In this document: one piece after another, positions 1 to 9,639 of the stretch | How the letters are laid out: the number at the start of each line of letters is the position of its first letter | Numbering within the stretch: the stretch's first letter is position 1 | Source of the DNA: Prevotella melaninogenica | Lineage (GTDB): Bacteria > Bacteroidota > Bacteroidia > Bacteroidales > Bacteroidaceae | DNA: 64,000 nucleotides | Direction: 5' to 3' | Assembly (NCBI RefSeq): GCF_018128065.1 | Contig: NZ_CP072360.1 | Span: forward strand, 62,001 to 126,000 | Notes under the pieces: model-generated | Told to the model about the DNA's origin: nothing | What the model saw: the letters and a program-made list of their open reading frames with translations, nothing else | Database searches by the model: none | Program-made: the position numbers and the translations under genes

Positions 1-63
1 AAGATAGCGATGCAACGCTTCAGTGCGCTCTTGTATATCTTTTAGCTGATCTGCTGTTATCAT
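1..63 (-). CDS. prfB: peptide chain release factor 2, N-terminal fragment cut by the window edge
   Basis: The minus strand from 63 reads ATG and then 20 open codons to the window edge. The peptide begins MITADQLKDIQERTEAL, which matches the usual start of Bacteroidetes release factor 2. RF2 recognises UGA and UAA stop codons and triggers peptide release. Only the start of the N-terminal helical domain is visible. The site of the programmed frameshift known in many prfB genes would lie beyond the edge. The identification rests on this short but characteristic N-terminus. Confidence 0.72.
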   Translation of the reverse strand, partial: MITADQLKDIQERTEALHRYL

Positions 64-189
64 ATCTTTTCTTTTATCGTTGGGAGGGAGATTTGGAGAA
101 CTATGATGCCTGGAAAGAGTCAATCCTAAAAGCCAAAGAAGCCCCCAAAACAATTAACTTGCCAACCTGTCAACTTGTTAACTTGTCAA

Positions 190-1998
190 CTATTCCTCGT
201 ACATCTTTTCAATTACATCATGATAGCGGCGGTTAACAACCGAACGTTTCAGCTTCAACGTATTCGTTAACTCTCCACTTTCCATTGAGAAGTGGTGAGG
301 AAGAAGAGTGAAACGTTTAATCTTTTCGTAGGATGCCAAACGCTGTTGTAAGGTTTCGATACGCTCACGCATCATCTCATTGACACGCTTATTCTGGCAT
401 AACTCCTCACGATTCTTAAACTCTATATGATTCTCTTTTGCCCACTCTTCCAGTACAGAGAACTCTGGTACAATTAACGCAGCAACAAACTTACGCTGGT
501 CAGCAATCACTGATACTTGCTCAATGAACTTATCAACCAACAGCATAGCCTCCACCATCTGTGGTGCTATATACTTACCATTTGAAGTTTTGAAGAGGTC
601 CTTGATACGCTCCTTTAAGAACAATTCTCCGTCTTTCATATAACCAGCATCACCCGTATGGAAGTAGCCATCCTTATCGAAAGCCTCTGCATTAGTTGTA
701 TCACGCCGGAAGTAACCTGGCATAATCGTAGGACCTTTCAGCATTATCTCACCTTCATCACTAATCTTTATATCAATTCCTTCGATTGGTCTACCCACAG
801 AACCGACTGTATAAGGCTGTCCAATATGATCACAGCTAACGGTTGCCAAACTCTCTGTCAGACCGTAACCAACAATCATATTAATTCCAATGCTATGTAC
901 AAATTCCTCAACCTCAGGCGAAACATACGCACCAGCCGTCGGGAAGATATGCGGATTTTCCAATCCTAACTGCTTACGCACAAGGCTCAACACCGTCTTA
1001 TTGACAAACTTGTACTCCATCTCCAAAGTTAAAGGAACACGTTTTCCTCGTGCGACATACTGTATGTTACGCTTTCTTCCAACATTCAACGCATGATAAA
1101 ACAGCTTACGCTGAACAATACTGGAGTTCTCCATGCGCTCCTTTACCGCTACATAAACTTTCTCCCAAAAGCGGGGAACAGCAGCCATACTCGTAGGATG
1201 GGTTTCGCGCATACTCTGCTGTATCTCCTTTGGATAAGTGTTTACAATCAATTCCGCACCCACAGAGAGGCCCAAATAAGCCCAACCACGCTCAAAGACG
1301 TGACTGAATGGCAGAAAATTGATAATACGGTCTTTACTATTTACAGGCACACTCTTCGTATTCCCCTCCATAGCTGCATGATACATCTTATATGTCAAGA
1401 TAACACCTTTACTCTCGCCAGTGGTACCACTTGTATAAAGGATATTACAAATATCATCATAACTTGCCTCTGCCCAACGGTCTTCAACCTCCGACTCACG
1501 TGGTAGACCTTCTCCTAACTTCAAGAAGTCTTCAAAATAAATTGTATTAGGGTCATGCGTACTAAGACGTACACTTGAATCAAAGACTATGATTCGTTCC
1601 AGTGTAGGACAAAGAGAAACGACACGACGTGCCTTGTCATATTGCTCCTGTTCACCAACAAAAAGAAACTTCACACCAGCATCTTGAATCATATATTGTA
1701 TCTGCTGCTCAGAACTTGTTGCATAGAACGGAATGCTAATCACACGTACACCGTATGCACCAAACTCCGTGTAAAGATGATAAATAGTGTTTTGTGAAAA
1801 CACGGCAATAGTTTCTTGAGGCTTCAAACCAAGGTTCAAGAGCGCATTTGACACTTCCTTTACGCGCATTGAAAACTGATTCCATGACACAGTCCTCCAT
1901 TTCAGACTACCAAAGTTACGGAAAGTGATTGCTGGTTTCGCACCGTATTTTTTTGCTTGTTCATGAATAAGAACAGAAAGATGTCCAATTGTCTGCAT
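190..1998 (-). CDS. fadD: long-chain acyl-CoA synthetase (AMP-forming)
   Basis: This 602-residue adenylate-forming enzyme activates fatty acids to acyl-CoA through an acyl-AMP intermediate. The AMP-binding P-loop YTSGTTGESKGV is at residues 188-199, the GYGLTES motif at about 377-383, the GDAGY aspartate at about 449-453 and the hinge region KERIKDLFKTSNGK at about 462-475. The length is normal for the FadD15-like branch common in Bacteroidetes. It starts at ATG 1998 and is transcribed toward prfB, 126 bp away. The substrate chain length cannot be read from the sequence. Confidence 0.92.
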   Translation of the reverse strand: MQTIGHLSVLIHEQAKKYGAKPAITFRNFGSLKWRTVSWNQFSMRVKEVSNALLNLGLKPQETIAVFSQNTIYHLYTEFGAYGVRVISIPFYATSSEQQIQYMIQDAGVKFLFVGEQEQYDKARRVVSLCPTLERIIVFDSSVRLSTHDPNTIYFEDFLKLGEGLPRESEVEDRWAEASYDDICNILYTSGTTGESKGVILTYKMYHAAMEGNTKSVPVNSKDRIINFLPFSHVFERGWAYLGLSVGAELIVNTYPKEIQQSMRETHPTSMAAVPRFWEKVYVAVKERMENSSIVQRKLFYHALNVGRKRNIQYVARGKRVPLTLEMEYKFVNKTVLSLVRKQLGLENPHIFPTAGAYVSPEVEEFVHSIGINMIVGYGLTESLATVSCDHIGQPYTVGSVGRPIEGIDIKISDEGEIMLKGPTIMPGYFRRDTTNAEAFDKDGYFHTGDAGYMKDGELFLKERIKDLFKTSNGKYIAPQMVEAMLLVDKFIEQVSVIADQRKFVAALIVPEFSVLEEWAKENHIEFKNREELCQNKRVNEMMRERIETLQQRLASYEKIKRFTLLPHHFSMESGELTNTLKLKRSVVNRRYHDVIEKMYEE

Positions 1999-2085
1999 TG
2001 TTTCTTAATTTATCTTCGCCCAATCAATATATATAAAGACCTTGAGAGACATTTATTCATACAACTGATTGTACTTTATTTTCTG

Positions 2086-2113
2086 CAAATATAAACATTT
2101 ATCCGCAAAGCAA
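2086..2113 (-). promoter_or_regulatory. probable promoter of the acyl-CoA synthetase gene
   Basis: On the minus strand a TATATTTG box lies at 2093-2086 and a TTG at 2113-2111, with 17 bp between them. This is a Bacteroidetes-type TAnnTTTG promoter with slightly short spacing, about 90 bp upstream of the start codon. Confidence 0.5.
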
Positions 2114-2314
2114 AAAATAATTAGATATTAAATTACAATTTTAGCCGTTTGCTTTTCCCCTAACAAACAAAGAAGATTAGAACAATTATTTTCCTTAATA
2201 GAACAAAGCAAACAACTCATGGATATCAATTATAAAAGTAGGAGATTACGATAAGACTCTACAGAAATAACTTCTATGTATTTTTCAGCAATAAGTTGAA
2301 GCCATTTACATAAC

Positions 2315-2402
2315 ACTTTTCGATGTGTTTAGTACTCCGCACCAATGGTGTTAACCATCCGCACGATATGTGCGAAGCCTTAGCACGACACGTGCGAAGC
2401 AG
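2315..2402. repeat. 22-bp tandem palindrome array, family B (copy 1)
   Basis: Four consecutive 22-bp units start at 2315, 2337, 2359 and 2381. Each has a small dyad of the type GCAC-N4-GTGC followed by a (G/T)(A/T)AG-like tail. It lies in the 0.7-kb gap between the ligase and EnvC genes, which otherwise shows no gene. Similar arrays are at 15298, 31343 and 37467, with a degenerate one near 56282. Confidence 0.75.
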
Positions 2403-2524
2403 CAATACATCCGCTTATAATAAGGAGAAAGGGACATTAAAACCATATATAACAAGGGAAATGAGGTGAAAATGGCAAACTAATAGAGCGAGAAGATTTA
2501 CCAGACAGCTATCAAAGAAGATTT

Positions 2525-2602
2525 TTCTTCATAATAAAAACAATTTTCTTAATGACAAAAAAGAATTATCTTCATGAAAAGAAATCTTTCTTCTCATGAA
2601 GA
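2525..2602. repeat. 22-bp phased CATGAAAA palindrome array, family A (copy 1, degenerate)
   Basis: Four TTTTCATGAAAA-like palindromes have centres near 2530, 2551, 2573 and 2595, a spacing of 21-22 bp. The first two are degenerate. Better-preserved copies lie at 10661, 20046 and 22576. Confidence 0.75.
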
Positions 2603-2716
2603 TAATTTAGTTATAACATACTTATTGAGGTTTGAAAGACGATAAAACACGAAGCAAATTATCATCACTTTGAACCCAATAAGCTCACCTTATTTATATA
2701 GAAGATAGTATGCTTA

Positions 2717-4741
2717 TTAGCGCAACCATTGCTCTGGATTCAGCTTAGCGGTCTCCTTACGCAGCTGGAACTGGAGAATACCAGTCCTACCAACGGTTCC
2801 GATGGTCTGTCCCGTACCAACCTTCTGTCCTTTGCTGACGCCAACAGAACCCAAGTTAGCATAGACGGTGATATAGATACCATGACGAACCATCACGACA
2901 CTCATACCTCCTGCCATAAAGACACCACTCACCTCGCCCATAAAGACACTGCGAACAGCACTGCCAGGAGCACCCTTAATATTGATACCATCATTATTCA
3001 AACGGATATTTGACATACCAGCCACATTATACTGACCAAAATGGCTGACAATCTGACCCGACAATGGCATTGGCAATCGACCACGGTTATTGGCAAAATT
3101 TCCCGTTATAGCACGGTCGGCCGAGCTAAGCATATCATTGTTTTCAGCAGCCGATGCTCTCGCAGCTGCAGCCTCACGAGCAGCACGCTCACGGTCAGCA
3201 TCAGCCTTACGCTCGGCAGCCACACGATTTGCCTCAGCCTCACGCGCCATTTGGTCGGCACGTGCCTTCTCGGCAGCAGCACGCGCCTCAGCCTTTTCTT
3301 GTGCAGCCTTAGCAGCTGCTTCCTGCTGCTCAACCTTACGAATAGCACGCTCACGAGCCGTAGCACGTTCTTTCTGCAATGCTTCTTGACGAGCTTTCTC
3401 AGCGGCAGCACGCGCAGCGGCAGCACGATCAGCAGCCTCTTGACGAGCTTTCTCAGCAGCCTCAGCAGCAGCACGAGCGGCGGCTTTAGCTTTTGCCTCA
3501 CGCTCCTTTGCCTCAGCAATACGACGAGCATTCTCACGAGCAGCAGCTTCTGCAGCAGCCTTCTTTCGCGCTAACTCTTCGGCACGCTTCTTAGCGGCAG
3601 CGGCACGAGCAGCAGCCTGGGCTTTAGCTTCTGCTATTGCACGTTCACGAGCCTTCTGTATTTCAATCTGAATGAGTCGGTCAATCTGCGCATTCAAAGC
3701 CTGTTGCTGCTGGCGACGTTGAGCAATAACACCCTGCAACACCTTCTGGTCGTTCTGCAAAGAAGTTACAACCGTCTGCTGTTCAACACGTTTACGTTCC
3801 ATCTGAGCATGTACCTGACGGTCTTTATACAGAAGGTTACTCTTGTTGACACGCACCTGCTTCAACTGTGAATGCTTCTCATCCACCTGCATCTGCTTGG
3901 CTTTGAGCTGTTCACCCTGCGCACGCTGGTAGGCTGCATACTCACGTACGAAACGAAGACGACGATACATCTGTGTCAGGTTCTTAGCCGAGAAGACGAA
4001 CATCAACTTGTCTTGAATACTACGATGACGCGCCATATAACGCATAGAACGAATGAAACGAGCACGACGCTCACCCAACTGTGCTTCAAGCGAAGCTAAC
4101 TGACCTTTCAGAATACCGATATTAGAATCCAAGCCTTTGATATCTGTGGCGATGGTATCTATCGTTCTCTGGTGTTGACCAATTTCTGTATCAAGGCGGA
4201 CTATCTTCTGCAGACGGTCATCAACGTCCTTCTGCTTTACTTTCATTTCCTCCTCGTGTTCTGAAATCTCTTTTTGTAGCTTTAAATTCTGCTGCTGTAA
4301 GCCCTTAATTTCTTCTGTTGTCACATAGGCAGGTCCTTTTGCGCCCTTCTTACCTGTACGAGCGTTGCGTACAACAGCCTTACCACGAACAACTTGCTGT
4401 CCCTTCACCAAAGTTTGTTGCTCCTCGATTTGAACCTGTTGTCCCTTGACGGCTTGCCGTTGTTGCTGCTTGCCCCGCTGTTGCTTACCCTTTACTTGGG
4501 TTTGAGGTTGCACATTCTCAACAACCTGCTTCTTACCTTTTATGTTAGTTGCAGGTGTTATCGTTTGCTTGCTATTGAGTGCTTTTACAGCCTTTTTACC
4601 CTTCCTTTTTACAGAAGTATTAGTTTCAACGGGTTGAGTTATAGCTGTCTTATGCTGTCTTCTATGCTTACGTGAATGCTGAGCAGAAACCGTCAGCATA
4701 CACACGATTGACAATATGAATAATAAAGAAATACGTTTCAT
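2717..4741 (-). CDS. envC: murein hydrolase activator EnvC family protein (degenerate M23/LytM)
   Basis: This 674-residue secreted protein probably activates cell-wall amidases during division, as EnvC does. A signal peptide ends near VSA at about residue 20, followed by a Lys/Gln-rich segment to about 130, coiled coil to about 350, and a very long Ala/Arg/Glu/Lys-rich helical stretch to about 540. The C-terminal LytM domain covers about 555-674. The expected metal ligands are missing: NDGINI stands where active M23 enzymes have HxGxD, and LQFQLRK stands for the HLHFE motif. It is therefore likely non-catalytic, as in EnvC and NlpD. Its start codon directly abuts the stop of the upstream lipoprotein gene, so it is the last gene of a tight operon. 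Confidence 0.88.
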   Translation of the reverse strand: MKRISLLFILSIVCMLTVSAQHSRKHRRQHKTAITQPVETNTSVKRKGKKAVKALNSKQTITPATNIKGKKQVVENVQPQTQVKGKQQRGKQQQRQAVKGQQVQIEEQQTLVKGQQVVRGKAVVRNARTGKKGAKGPAYVTTEEIKGLQQQNLKLQKEISEHEEEMKVKQKDVDDRLQKIVRLDTEIGQHQRTIDTIATDIKGLDSNIGILKGQLASLEAQLGERRARFIRSMRYMARHRSIQDKLMFVFSAKNLTQMYRRLRFVREYAAYQRAQGEQLKAKQMQVDEKHSQLKQVRVNKSNLLYKDRQVHAQMERKRVEQQTVVTSLQNDQKVLQGVIAQRRQQQQALNAQIDRLIQIEIQKARERAIAEAKAQAAARAAAAKKRAEELARKKAAAEAAARENARRIAEAKEREAKAKAAARAAAEAAEKARQEAADRAAAARAAAEKARQEALQKERATARERAIRKVEQQEAAAKAAQEKAEARAAAEKARADQMAREAEANRVAAERKADADRERAAREAAAARASAAENNDMLSSADRAITGNFANNRGRLPMPLSGQIVSHFGQYNVAGMSNIRLNNDGINIKGAPGSAVRSVFMGEVSGVFMAGGMSVVMVRHGIYITVYANLGSVGVSKGQKVGTGQTIGTVGRTGILQFQLRKETAKLNPEQWLR

Positions 4742-5653
4742 TTAAAAGTTCATTAGTTTGCCGAGGATATCCTCTACGCTTACTTTTGTATACTTATCAG
4801 ATGGTGTGGTAATAACTTCCCAATCATTGGCATCGCTGAAGCTCTCAAGATCGAAGTTTGCCTTAAGTGTCTTTGCTGCCTTTTGACCAATTTTCGGAGT
4901 ATTAATAATCAAAGCCTGACTTGCAGGGAACAGCTTTGAGCCAAACGCCTTGAAGTTATCGTAAGTCCATGAGAGCTTTGAAGAGCCATGAGTGTTGCTG
5001 TTATAAGTAACAGTCGTTAGGACAATCTGATTATTCTTAGCGTTGACAGACCAGTTATAATCCATCTTTCCGTCTTTAAGACTAATCAGCATTGGACCTT
5101 CTGCCTGTGCTTTGCTTTCATCAACAGTAAACTGTGAGAGGTCTGCCTCACTCACTTTTTGCTGGCGTGGAATGAATACCTGGTTCCAGAAAAGCGACTG
5201 CAAAGAATAGAAGTTGATACCATTATCACGCAAAAAACCGACCTCATCGTAGCTTGCCTTTACATACTGCTTGTGGATGCGGTCGATGAAGAGAACATAA
5301 TCCTTTGCAAACTCAATGCGCCCAACCTCACTACGAAGAATTGGAATCAGCAACTGCAAACGAATAACCTCATCTTTACGCATACGTAAGATACCAGGGA
5401 CGGTAATATCCTTGTGCCCATCATTGAGCGTAAACGTGAGATTTGAAACAAGATTCTTTTGATAAAGTGCATTGTCAGTAACACACTGCATAAAAACAAC
5501 ACTCTCCATCTTGTTATCCTTTACGACGGGTGCTGCTGGCTGTACAGCTTTGTTTTCCTGTATAGGTTTCTGCTGCACTACGGCTTTCTTTGTACCACAT
5601 GATGCTACCAAAAAGGTAGTCATGCTTATGAGTAATATCTTTGTTATCTTCAT
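4742..5653 (-). CDS. DUF4292 family lipoprotein
   Basis: This is a 303-residue lipoprotein. The N-terminus is a signal peptide with lipobox LVASC at about residues 15-19. The rest matches the DUF4292 layout found beside TPR and EnvC genes in Bacteroidetes, with mixed beta-strand character and some resemblance to LolB/LolA-like folds (from family knowledge, not tested here). Its ATG overlaps the stop of the TPR gene by four bases (ATGA), and its stop abuts the EnvC start, so translation is probably coupled. A role in envelope or lipoprotein handling is inferred from context only. Confidence 0.82.
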   Translation of the reverse strand: MKITKILLISMTTFLVASCGTKKAVVQQKPIQENKAVQPAAPVVKDNKMESVVFMQCVTDNALYQKNLVSNLTFTLNDGHKDITVPGILRMRKDEVIRLQLLIPILRSEVGRIEFAKDYVLFIDRIHKQYVKASYDEVGFLRDNGINFYSLQSLFWNQVFIPRQQKVSEADLSQFTVDESKAQAEGPMLISLKDGKMDYNWSVNAKNNQIVLTTVTYNSNTHGSSKLSWTYDNFKAFGSKLFPASQALIINTPKIGQKAAKTLKANFDLESFSDANDWEVITTPSDKYTKVSVEDILGKLMNF

Positions 5654-7386
5654 TCTGCTATGTATTTCTTTAATTGTATCTTCTTCCTCAGTATCGCACT
5701 CTCGTTACCTCCTTTGAGAGCTTGCTGCCAGAAGTCAAGAGCTTTCTCTATATCGCCTGTCTGTGCATAGATATCACCAGCGTGTTCCTTGACAACATTG
5801 CTGAGTGTTGAGTCATTACGGATAGCCTGTTCGATGTATATCTTCGCCTCTTCGTAACGCTTTTGCTGAAAGAGAATCCATGCGTAAGTATCGAGATAAG
5901 TACTATTATTAGGCTCTGCCTTGATAGTCTTGTAACTCATCTGCTCTGCCTTCGTAAGGTCCTTATTCTCCTCACTGAGGTAATAAGCATAATTGTTCAA
6001 TGCCGCAACATTGTCAGCTTTCCACTGCAAACAACTATCATAGGCTTCAAAAGCCTCATTGTTGCGTCCTTTCTCATGAAGGATATCACCCATGATAGCG
6101 TAAAAGTCTGAAACAATATCCGGATTACTGTCTGGCTTTATCTGTCCTACTCCCTTTCGGAATGTCTCCAAGGCGGCGTCAATGTCGTGCTTCTGAAACT
6201 GAGCCATACCTTGGAAGTAATAGAATGCCATCTCATCAGGATTATACTCAATGGCAGGACGGCAAAGAGAAATAATCTTATCGTAATCTTTCGAGTCCCA
6301 AATATTCTGAATCAAGGCAATTCTTGCACGCGAGTTATCAGGTTCTACCTCAATAGCTTTCTCATAAACACGATTGATTTCAGCCTTTGGTTGCTTGCGG
6401 AGTGTCATATATGCGGCTTTAAGCATATAGATATCAGCATTTTCTTGAGGGACAGCTAACGCCACAGATAAGAGTCTCATCACCTCAGTACTGTCAGGAT
6501 TATTATCCTTCTGACTGCCAGTAATAACCTGACGGAGTAACTCTAACTTCGCTTCCTTTTCTGTTTTTGGCGATTGCAGCAGTTCTTGTAGAATTGTTTT
6601 TACGGTTGCCTTGTCTCCGATTTCGTTATAATAATCCATCATGGAGAGTTTAGCAAGCGAGTTGTTTGGGTCTTCTTTCAGTACATCACGGTACTTCTGA
6701 AGGGCTTCCTTCTTCTTACCATTCTGCAAAAGCCAGTTTCCGAACATCACACGATAGTTGAGGTCAAGCGGATGACTGTCAACGAGTGCCTTCAACTCAT
6801 CGTACTCCTTGCGCTTTTCTCCCATCTGCTCGTAGAGTTGCATCTTACTAAGTGAGATCTGTTCGTTGGTTCCTTCCAATGTTTCCAAGCGTTCCAAGCA
6901 CTTAATCATCATCTTGTATTCATTCTGAGAACCATAGAGCTGATAAAGAAGTTGCAACACATCAGAGCGCGTTTTATTGGATTCATAAAGCCTTTCAAAG
7001 GCATTAATGGCATTAGGATAGTCTTTCTGTGTAACATAAAGCTTTCCTAATTTCTCCTGATAAACCGAGTTGTCAGGATCAAGACTTGCCGCCTTCTCAA
7101 AGTATTCACGTGCCAGTGCATCCTTCTTCATATCCACATAAAAGGCAGCCAACTGATAATAAACCTCTGGAGCCTGTGGGTTAAGGTCGTGCGCATGGCG
7201 CAGAAGGTCAAAAGCAGCCGTAAGATTGCCCATATCCTGCTGTCGAATGGCTTCAAGGAAGAAGTAATCATAGCTTTGAAGGCTATCCTTTCGGTCAGCA
7301 TGTATGCCCAAAGAACCACCCAACAAAGCAAGAGCAAGGAGGGTACGGTGCATCTTTATGACTTTCAAAATAACGTTATTGAACAT
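5650..7386 (-). CDS. tetratricopeptide repeat protein, exported
   Basis: The 578-residue protein is built mostly of TPR units, recognisable from repeated patterns such as AREYFEKAASLDPDN, AINAFERLY, ALQKYRDVLKEDPNNSLAKL and AFEAYDSCLQWKADNVAALNNYAY. It is probably periplasmic or anchored and mediates protein-protein contacts. The first in-frame ATG is at 7386. A second ATG at 7353 gives a cleaner signal peptide (MHRTLLALALLGGSLGIHA) and may be the true start. It overlaps the lipoprotein gene by four bases and follows dut by 21 bp, so dut, TPR, DUF4292 and envC form one operon. Confidence 0.88.
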   Translation of the reverse strand: MFNNVILKVIKMHRTLLALALLGGSLGIHADRKDSLQSYDYFFLEAIRQQDMGNLTAAFDLLRHAHDLNPQAPEVYYQLAAFYVDMKKDALAREYFEKAASLDPDNSVYQEKLGKLYVTQKDYPNAINAFERLYESNKTRSDVLQLLYQLYGSQNEYKMMIKCLERLETLEGTNEQISLSKMQLYEQMGEKRKEYDELKALVDSHPLDLNYRVMFGNWLLQNGKKKEALQKYRDVLKEDPNNSLAKLSMMDYYNEIGDKATVKTILQELLQSPKTEKEAKLELLRQVITGSQKDNNPDSTEVMRLLSVALAVPQENADIYMLKAAYMTLRKQPKAEINRVYEKAIEVEPDNSRARIALIQNIWDSKDYDKIISLCRPAIEYNPDEMAFYYFQGMAQFQKHDIDAALETFRKGVGQIKPDSNPDIVSDFYAIMGDILHEKGRNNEAFEAYDSCLQWKADNVAALNNYAYYLSEENKDLTKAEQMSYKTIKAEPNNSTYLDTYAWILFQQKRYEEAKIYIEQAIRNDSTLSNVVKEHAGDIYAQTGDIEKALDFWQQALKGGNESAILRKKIQLKKYIAE

Positions 7387-7407
7387 TTATCGTTTCTTTC
7401 TTTGTCT

Positions 7408-7851
7408 TTACTTCACACCCGTATGACCGTATCCACCTTCACCGCGTTCAGTCTCATCAAGCACTTCTACTTCAACAAACTCAGCCTGCTCATGGCGTGC
7501 AATGACCATCTGAGCAATGCGTTCTCCATCGTTAATGATGAAAGGCTCATTCGAGAAGTTAATAAGCAGTACCATGATTTCACCACGATAGTCGGCATCA
7601 ATCGTACCTGGAGAGTTGAGAACGGTCAGCCCATGCTTCAATGCAAGACCACTACGAGGGCGCACCTGTGCCTCAAAACCTACTGGAAGTGCGATATGAA
7701 GACCGGTAGGAATGAGTCTTCTTTCCATTGGTTGCAGTACGATTGGTGCATCGATATTAGCGCGGAGGTCCATCCCTGCACTCTGTGAAGTAGCATAAGC
7801 AGGAAGTTGCTGATGCCCTTTATTAATTACTTTTATCTGTGTCATTGCCAT
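7408..7851 (-). CDS. dut: deoxyuridine 5'-triphosphate nucleotidohydrolase (dUTPase)
   Basis: This homotrimeric enzyme hydrolyses dUTP to dUMP and pyrophosphate, keeping uracil out of DNA and supplying dTMP synthesis. The family motifs are complete: AGMDLRA (motif 1), [20 protein letters not shown] with DADYRGE (motifs 2-3), GERIAQM (motif 4) and [10 protein letters not shown] (motif 5, the nucleotide-capping tail). An in-frame ATG lies at 7875, but the extra eight residues (MLNFVPYY) precede the usual dUTPase start. ATG 7851 or 7845 fits the family better. It is the first gene of the dut-TPR-DUF4292-envC operon. Confidence 0.93.
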   Translation of the reverse strand: MAMTQIKVINKGHQQLPAYATSQSAGMDLRANIDAPIVLQPMERRLIPTGLHIALPVGFEAQVRPRSGLALKHGLTVLNSPGTIDADYRGEIMVLLINFSNEPFIINDGERIAQMVIARHEQAEFVEVEVLDETERGEGGYGHTGVK

Positions 7852-7912
7852 ATAATAAGGTACAAAATTAAGCATTTAAAGCCACATTCATACATTTTAT
7901 GAAGTAAAAAAC

Positions 7913-7941
7913 TTGTTTTTAGCCAATTTTAATTACTTTTG
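7913..7941 (+). promoter_or_regulatory. promoter of dgt
   Basis: A TTG at 7913-7915 and TACTTTTG at 7934-7941 are separated by 18 bp, about 85 bp before the dgt start. This fits the Bacteroidetes promoter pattern. Confidence 0.55.
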
Positions 7942-7972
7942 TGTGTAGCTTTCAAGCCCCCAACTCATCAAC

Positions 7973-8022
7973 ACCTCATTTCATCAACACCCAACATTCA
8001 ACACCCAACACCCAACAACTCC
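7973..8022 (+). repeat. AACACCCAAC-type simple repeat, family G
   Basis: Short repeats of CAACACCCAAC occupy the dgt leader. The same sequence occurs inside the helicase gene at 13108-13148 and, reverse-complemented and shorter, near 31513-31545. Confidence 0.6.
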
Positions 8023-8026
8023 CGCA

Positions 8027-9364
8027 ATGAACTGGCATCAACTCATATCTAACAAGCGTCTCGGACAAGAAGAACGTCACGCACTTCGACACGATGACCG
8101 CTCTGAATTCAAGCGTGACAGCGACCGATTGATTTATTCTGCACCGTTCCGACGACTGCAGAACAAAACTCAAGTCTTCCCGCTTCCGGGTAGTGTCTTT
8201 GTACACAACCGCCTAACTCACTCCTTAGAAGTAGCTTCCTTGGGTAAATCCTTGGGTGATGACGTGGCAAGAAGACTCATCGAAATACACCCAGAGTTGC
8301 GTGGTACGCTCTTTGAAGAGATTGGAACCATCGTACAGACAGCCTGTTACGCCCACGACATGGGTAACCCTCCGTTCGGTCATAGTGGTGAAAAGGCTAT
8401 TCAAGCTTTCTTTACAGAAGGACCGGGAGCCTGCTTAAAAGACAAAGTTAGCCCTCATTTCTGGGAAGACATCACCCATTTTGAGGGTAATGCCAACGCC
8501 TTCCGCCTATTGACTCATCGCTTTTTAGGTCGAAGAGAAGGTGGTTTTGTGATGACTTATAGTACCCTTGCAAGTATCGTAAAATATCCTTTCAGCTCTA
8601 CCTATGCAAGTAAACACGGCAAATTTGGCTTCTTTGCAACGGAAGAAGAAACCTATAAGAAGATTGCTGACGAATTAGGTATCATACAAAAGGATAGCTC
8701 TGAGGCTGGCATACGCTACGTCCGCCATCCGCTGACCTACCTTATGGAGGCAGCAGACGATATCTGTTATGAAATTATGGATATCGAAGACTCACACAAA
8801 CTCAAGCTCCTATCCTTTGAAGAGACAGCCGACCTGCTCCTTGGTTTCTTCGATGAAGCCACAAGAAAGAGCATCCGAAAGCGTATAGAAGACGAGGGTG
8901 TGACCGACCAAAACGAACAAGTGGTTTACTTCCGTGCCCGCGCCGTAGGATTATTAGAGGCAGAATGCGTCAATGTCTTTGTTGAACACGAGGAGGAGAT
9001 ACTCAACGGAACCTTTGAAGAGTCGCTCATCAAGCATATTTCTGAGCTTCCCCGACAGGCTTACAAACGCTGTACAGAGGTTTCAGTGGATAGGATTTAC
9101 CGCAGTAAGGCAGTCCTCGACGTTGAGTTATCAGGCTACAAAATCATGGAAACACTAATGGAAGCACTCATCGGTGCTGCCGTTGAGCCTGATCATTTCC
9201 ACAGTCAGCAACTTATCAGACGTTTCTCAAGCCAGTATGACATCCAAAGTCCTTATCTTGAAACACGTATCATGGCAGTCCTTGACTTCATCAGTGGAAT
9301 GACAGATATCTATGCACTCGACATCTACCAGAAGATAAATGGTATCAGTTTGCCACTGATATAA
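8027..9364 (+). CDS. dgt: dGTP triphosphohydrolase (HD domain)
   Basis: The 445-residue HD-domain protein hydrolyses dNTPs, classically dGTP, to the nucleoside and triphosphate. The N-terminal FRRLQNKTQVFPL motif, RLTHSLEVA and the metal-binding CYAHDMGNPPFGHSGE (HD pair at about residues 109-110) are all in place. A further aspartate is in EAADDICYEIMDIEDSH. The length is typical of Bacteroidetes dGTPases. The start at ATG 8027 follows a repeat-rich leader. A GC-rich palindrome of family C begins right after the stop codon. It probably works with dut, transcribed divergently, in dNTP pool control. Confidence 0.92.
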   Translation: MNWHQLISNKRLGQEERHALRHDDRSEFKRDSDRLIYSAPFRRLQNKTQVFPLPGSVFVHNRLTHSLEVASLGKSLGDDVARRLIEIHPELRGTLFEEIGTIVQTACYAHDMGNPPFGHSGEKAIQAFFTEGPGACLKDKVSPHFWEDITHFEGNANAFRLLTHRFLGRREGGFVMTYSTLASIVKYPFSSTYASKHGKFGFFATEEETYKKIADELGIIQKDSSEAGIRYVRHPLTYLMEAADDICYEIMDIEDSHKLKLLSFEETADLLLGFFDEATRKSIRKRIEDEGVTDQNEQVVYFRARAVGLLEAECVNVFVEHEEEILNGTFEESLIKHISELPRQAYKRCTEVSVDRIYRSKAVLDVELSGYKIMETLMEALIGAAVEPDHFHSQQLIRRFSSQYDIQSPYLETRIMAVLDFISGMTDIYALDIYQKINGISLPLI

Positions 9365-9365
9365 A

Positions 9366-9404
9366 AGCCTCCCCCGACCCCTCCAAAGGGAGGGGAGGCA
9401 AAGA
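9366..9404 (+). repeat. GC-rich REP-like palindrome, family C (copy 1)
   Basis: A half-site of the form CCTCCCCCGA is followed by a hairpin CCCCTCC-aaa-GGGAGGGG starting two bases after the dgt stop. The gap from 9405 to 9639 also holds repeats of ACTCCTTTA and a copy of the first six codons of the next gene at 9509-9526. Confidence 0.7.
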
Positions 9405-9639
9405 GGGAAAAAGAGGGGGTATAGTTATCACACTATTATCTCATACATACTCGTTTAAAAGGGCTTGAAAAAGAATGCCACATGGGAAGACTTGGAGTTG
9501 TTTTTAATATGGAAAATCAATATAAAGACACCCACAACACATTTGTCTTAACTCCATTTCACTCCTTTAACTCCTTTAACTCCAGATTTATCTCCCTCCC
9601 TTTCACTCCTTTAACTCCTTTAACTCCTAAATAGCAACA

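Noticed and set aside
3041..3574. 177-codon open frame antisense to envC, rich in Ser and Leu
   Set aside because: It mirrors the Ala/Arg/Glu-rich coiled coil on the other strand; composition is an artefact of that repeat.
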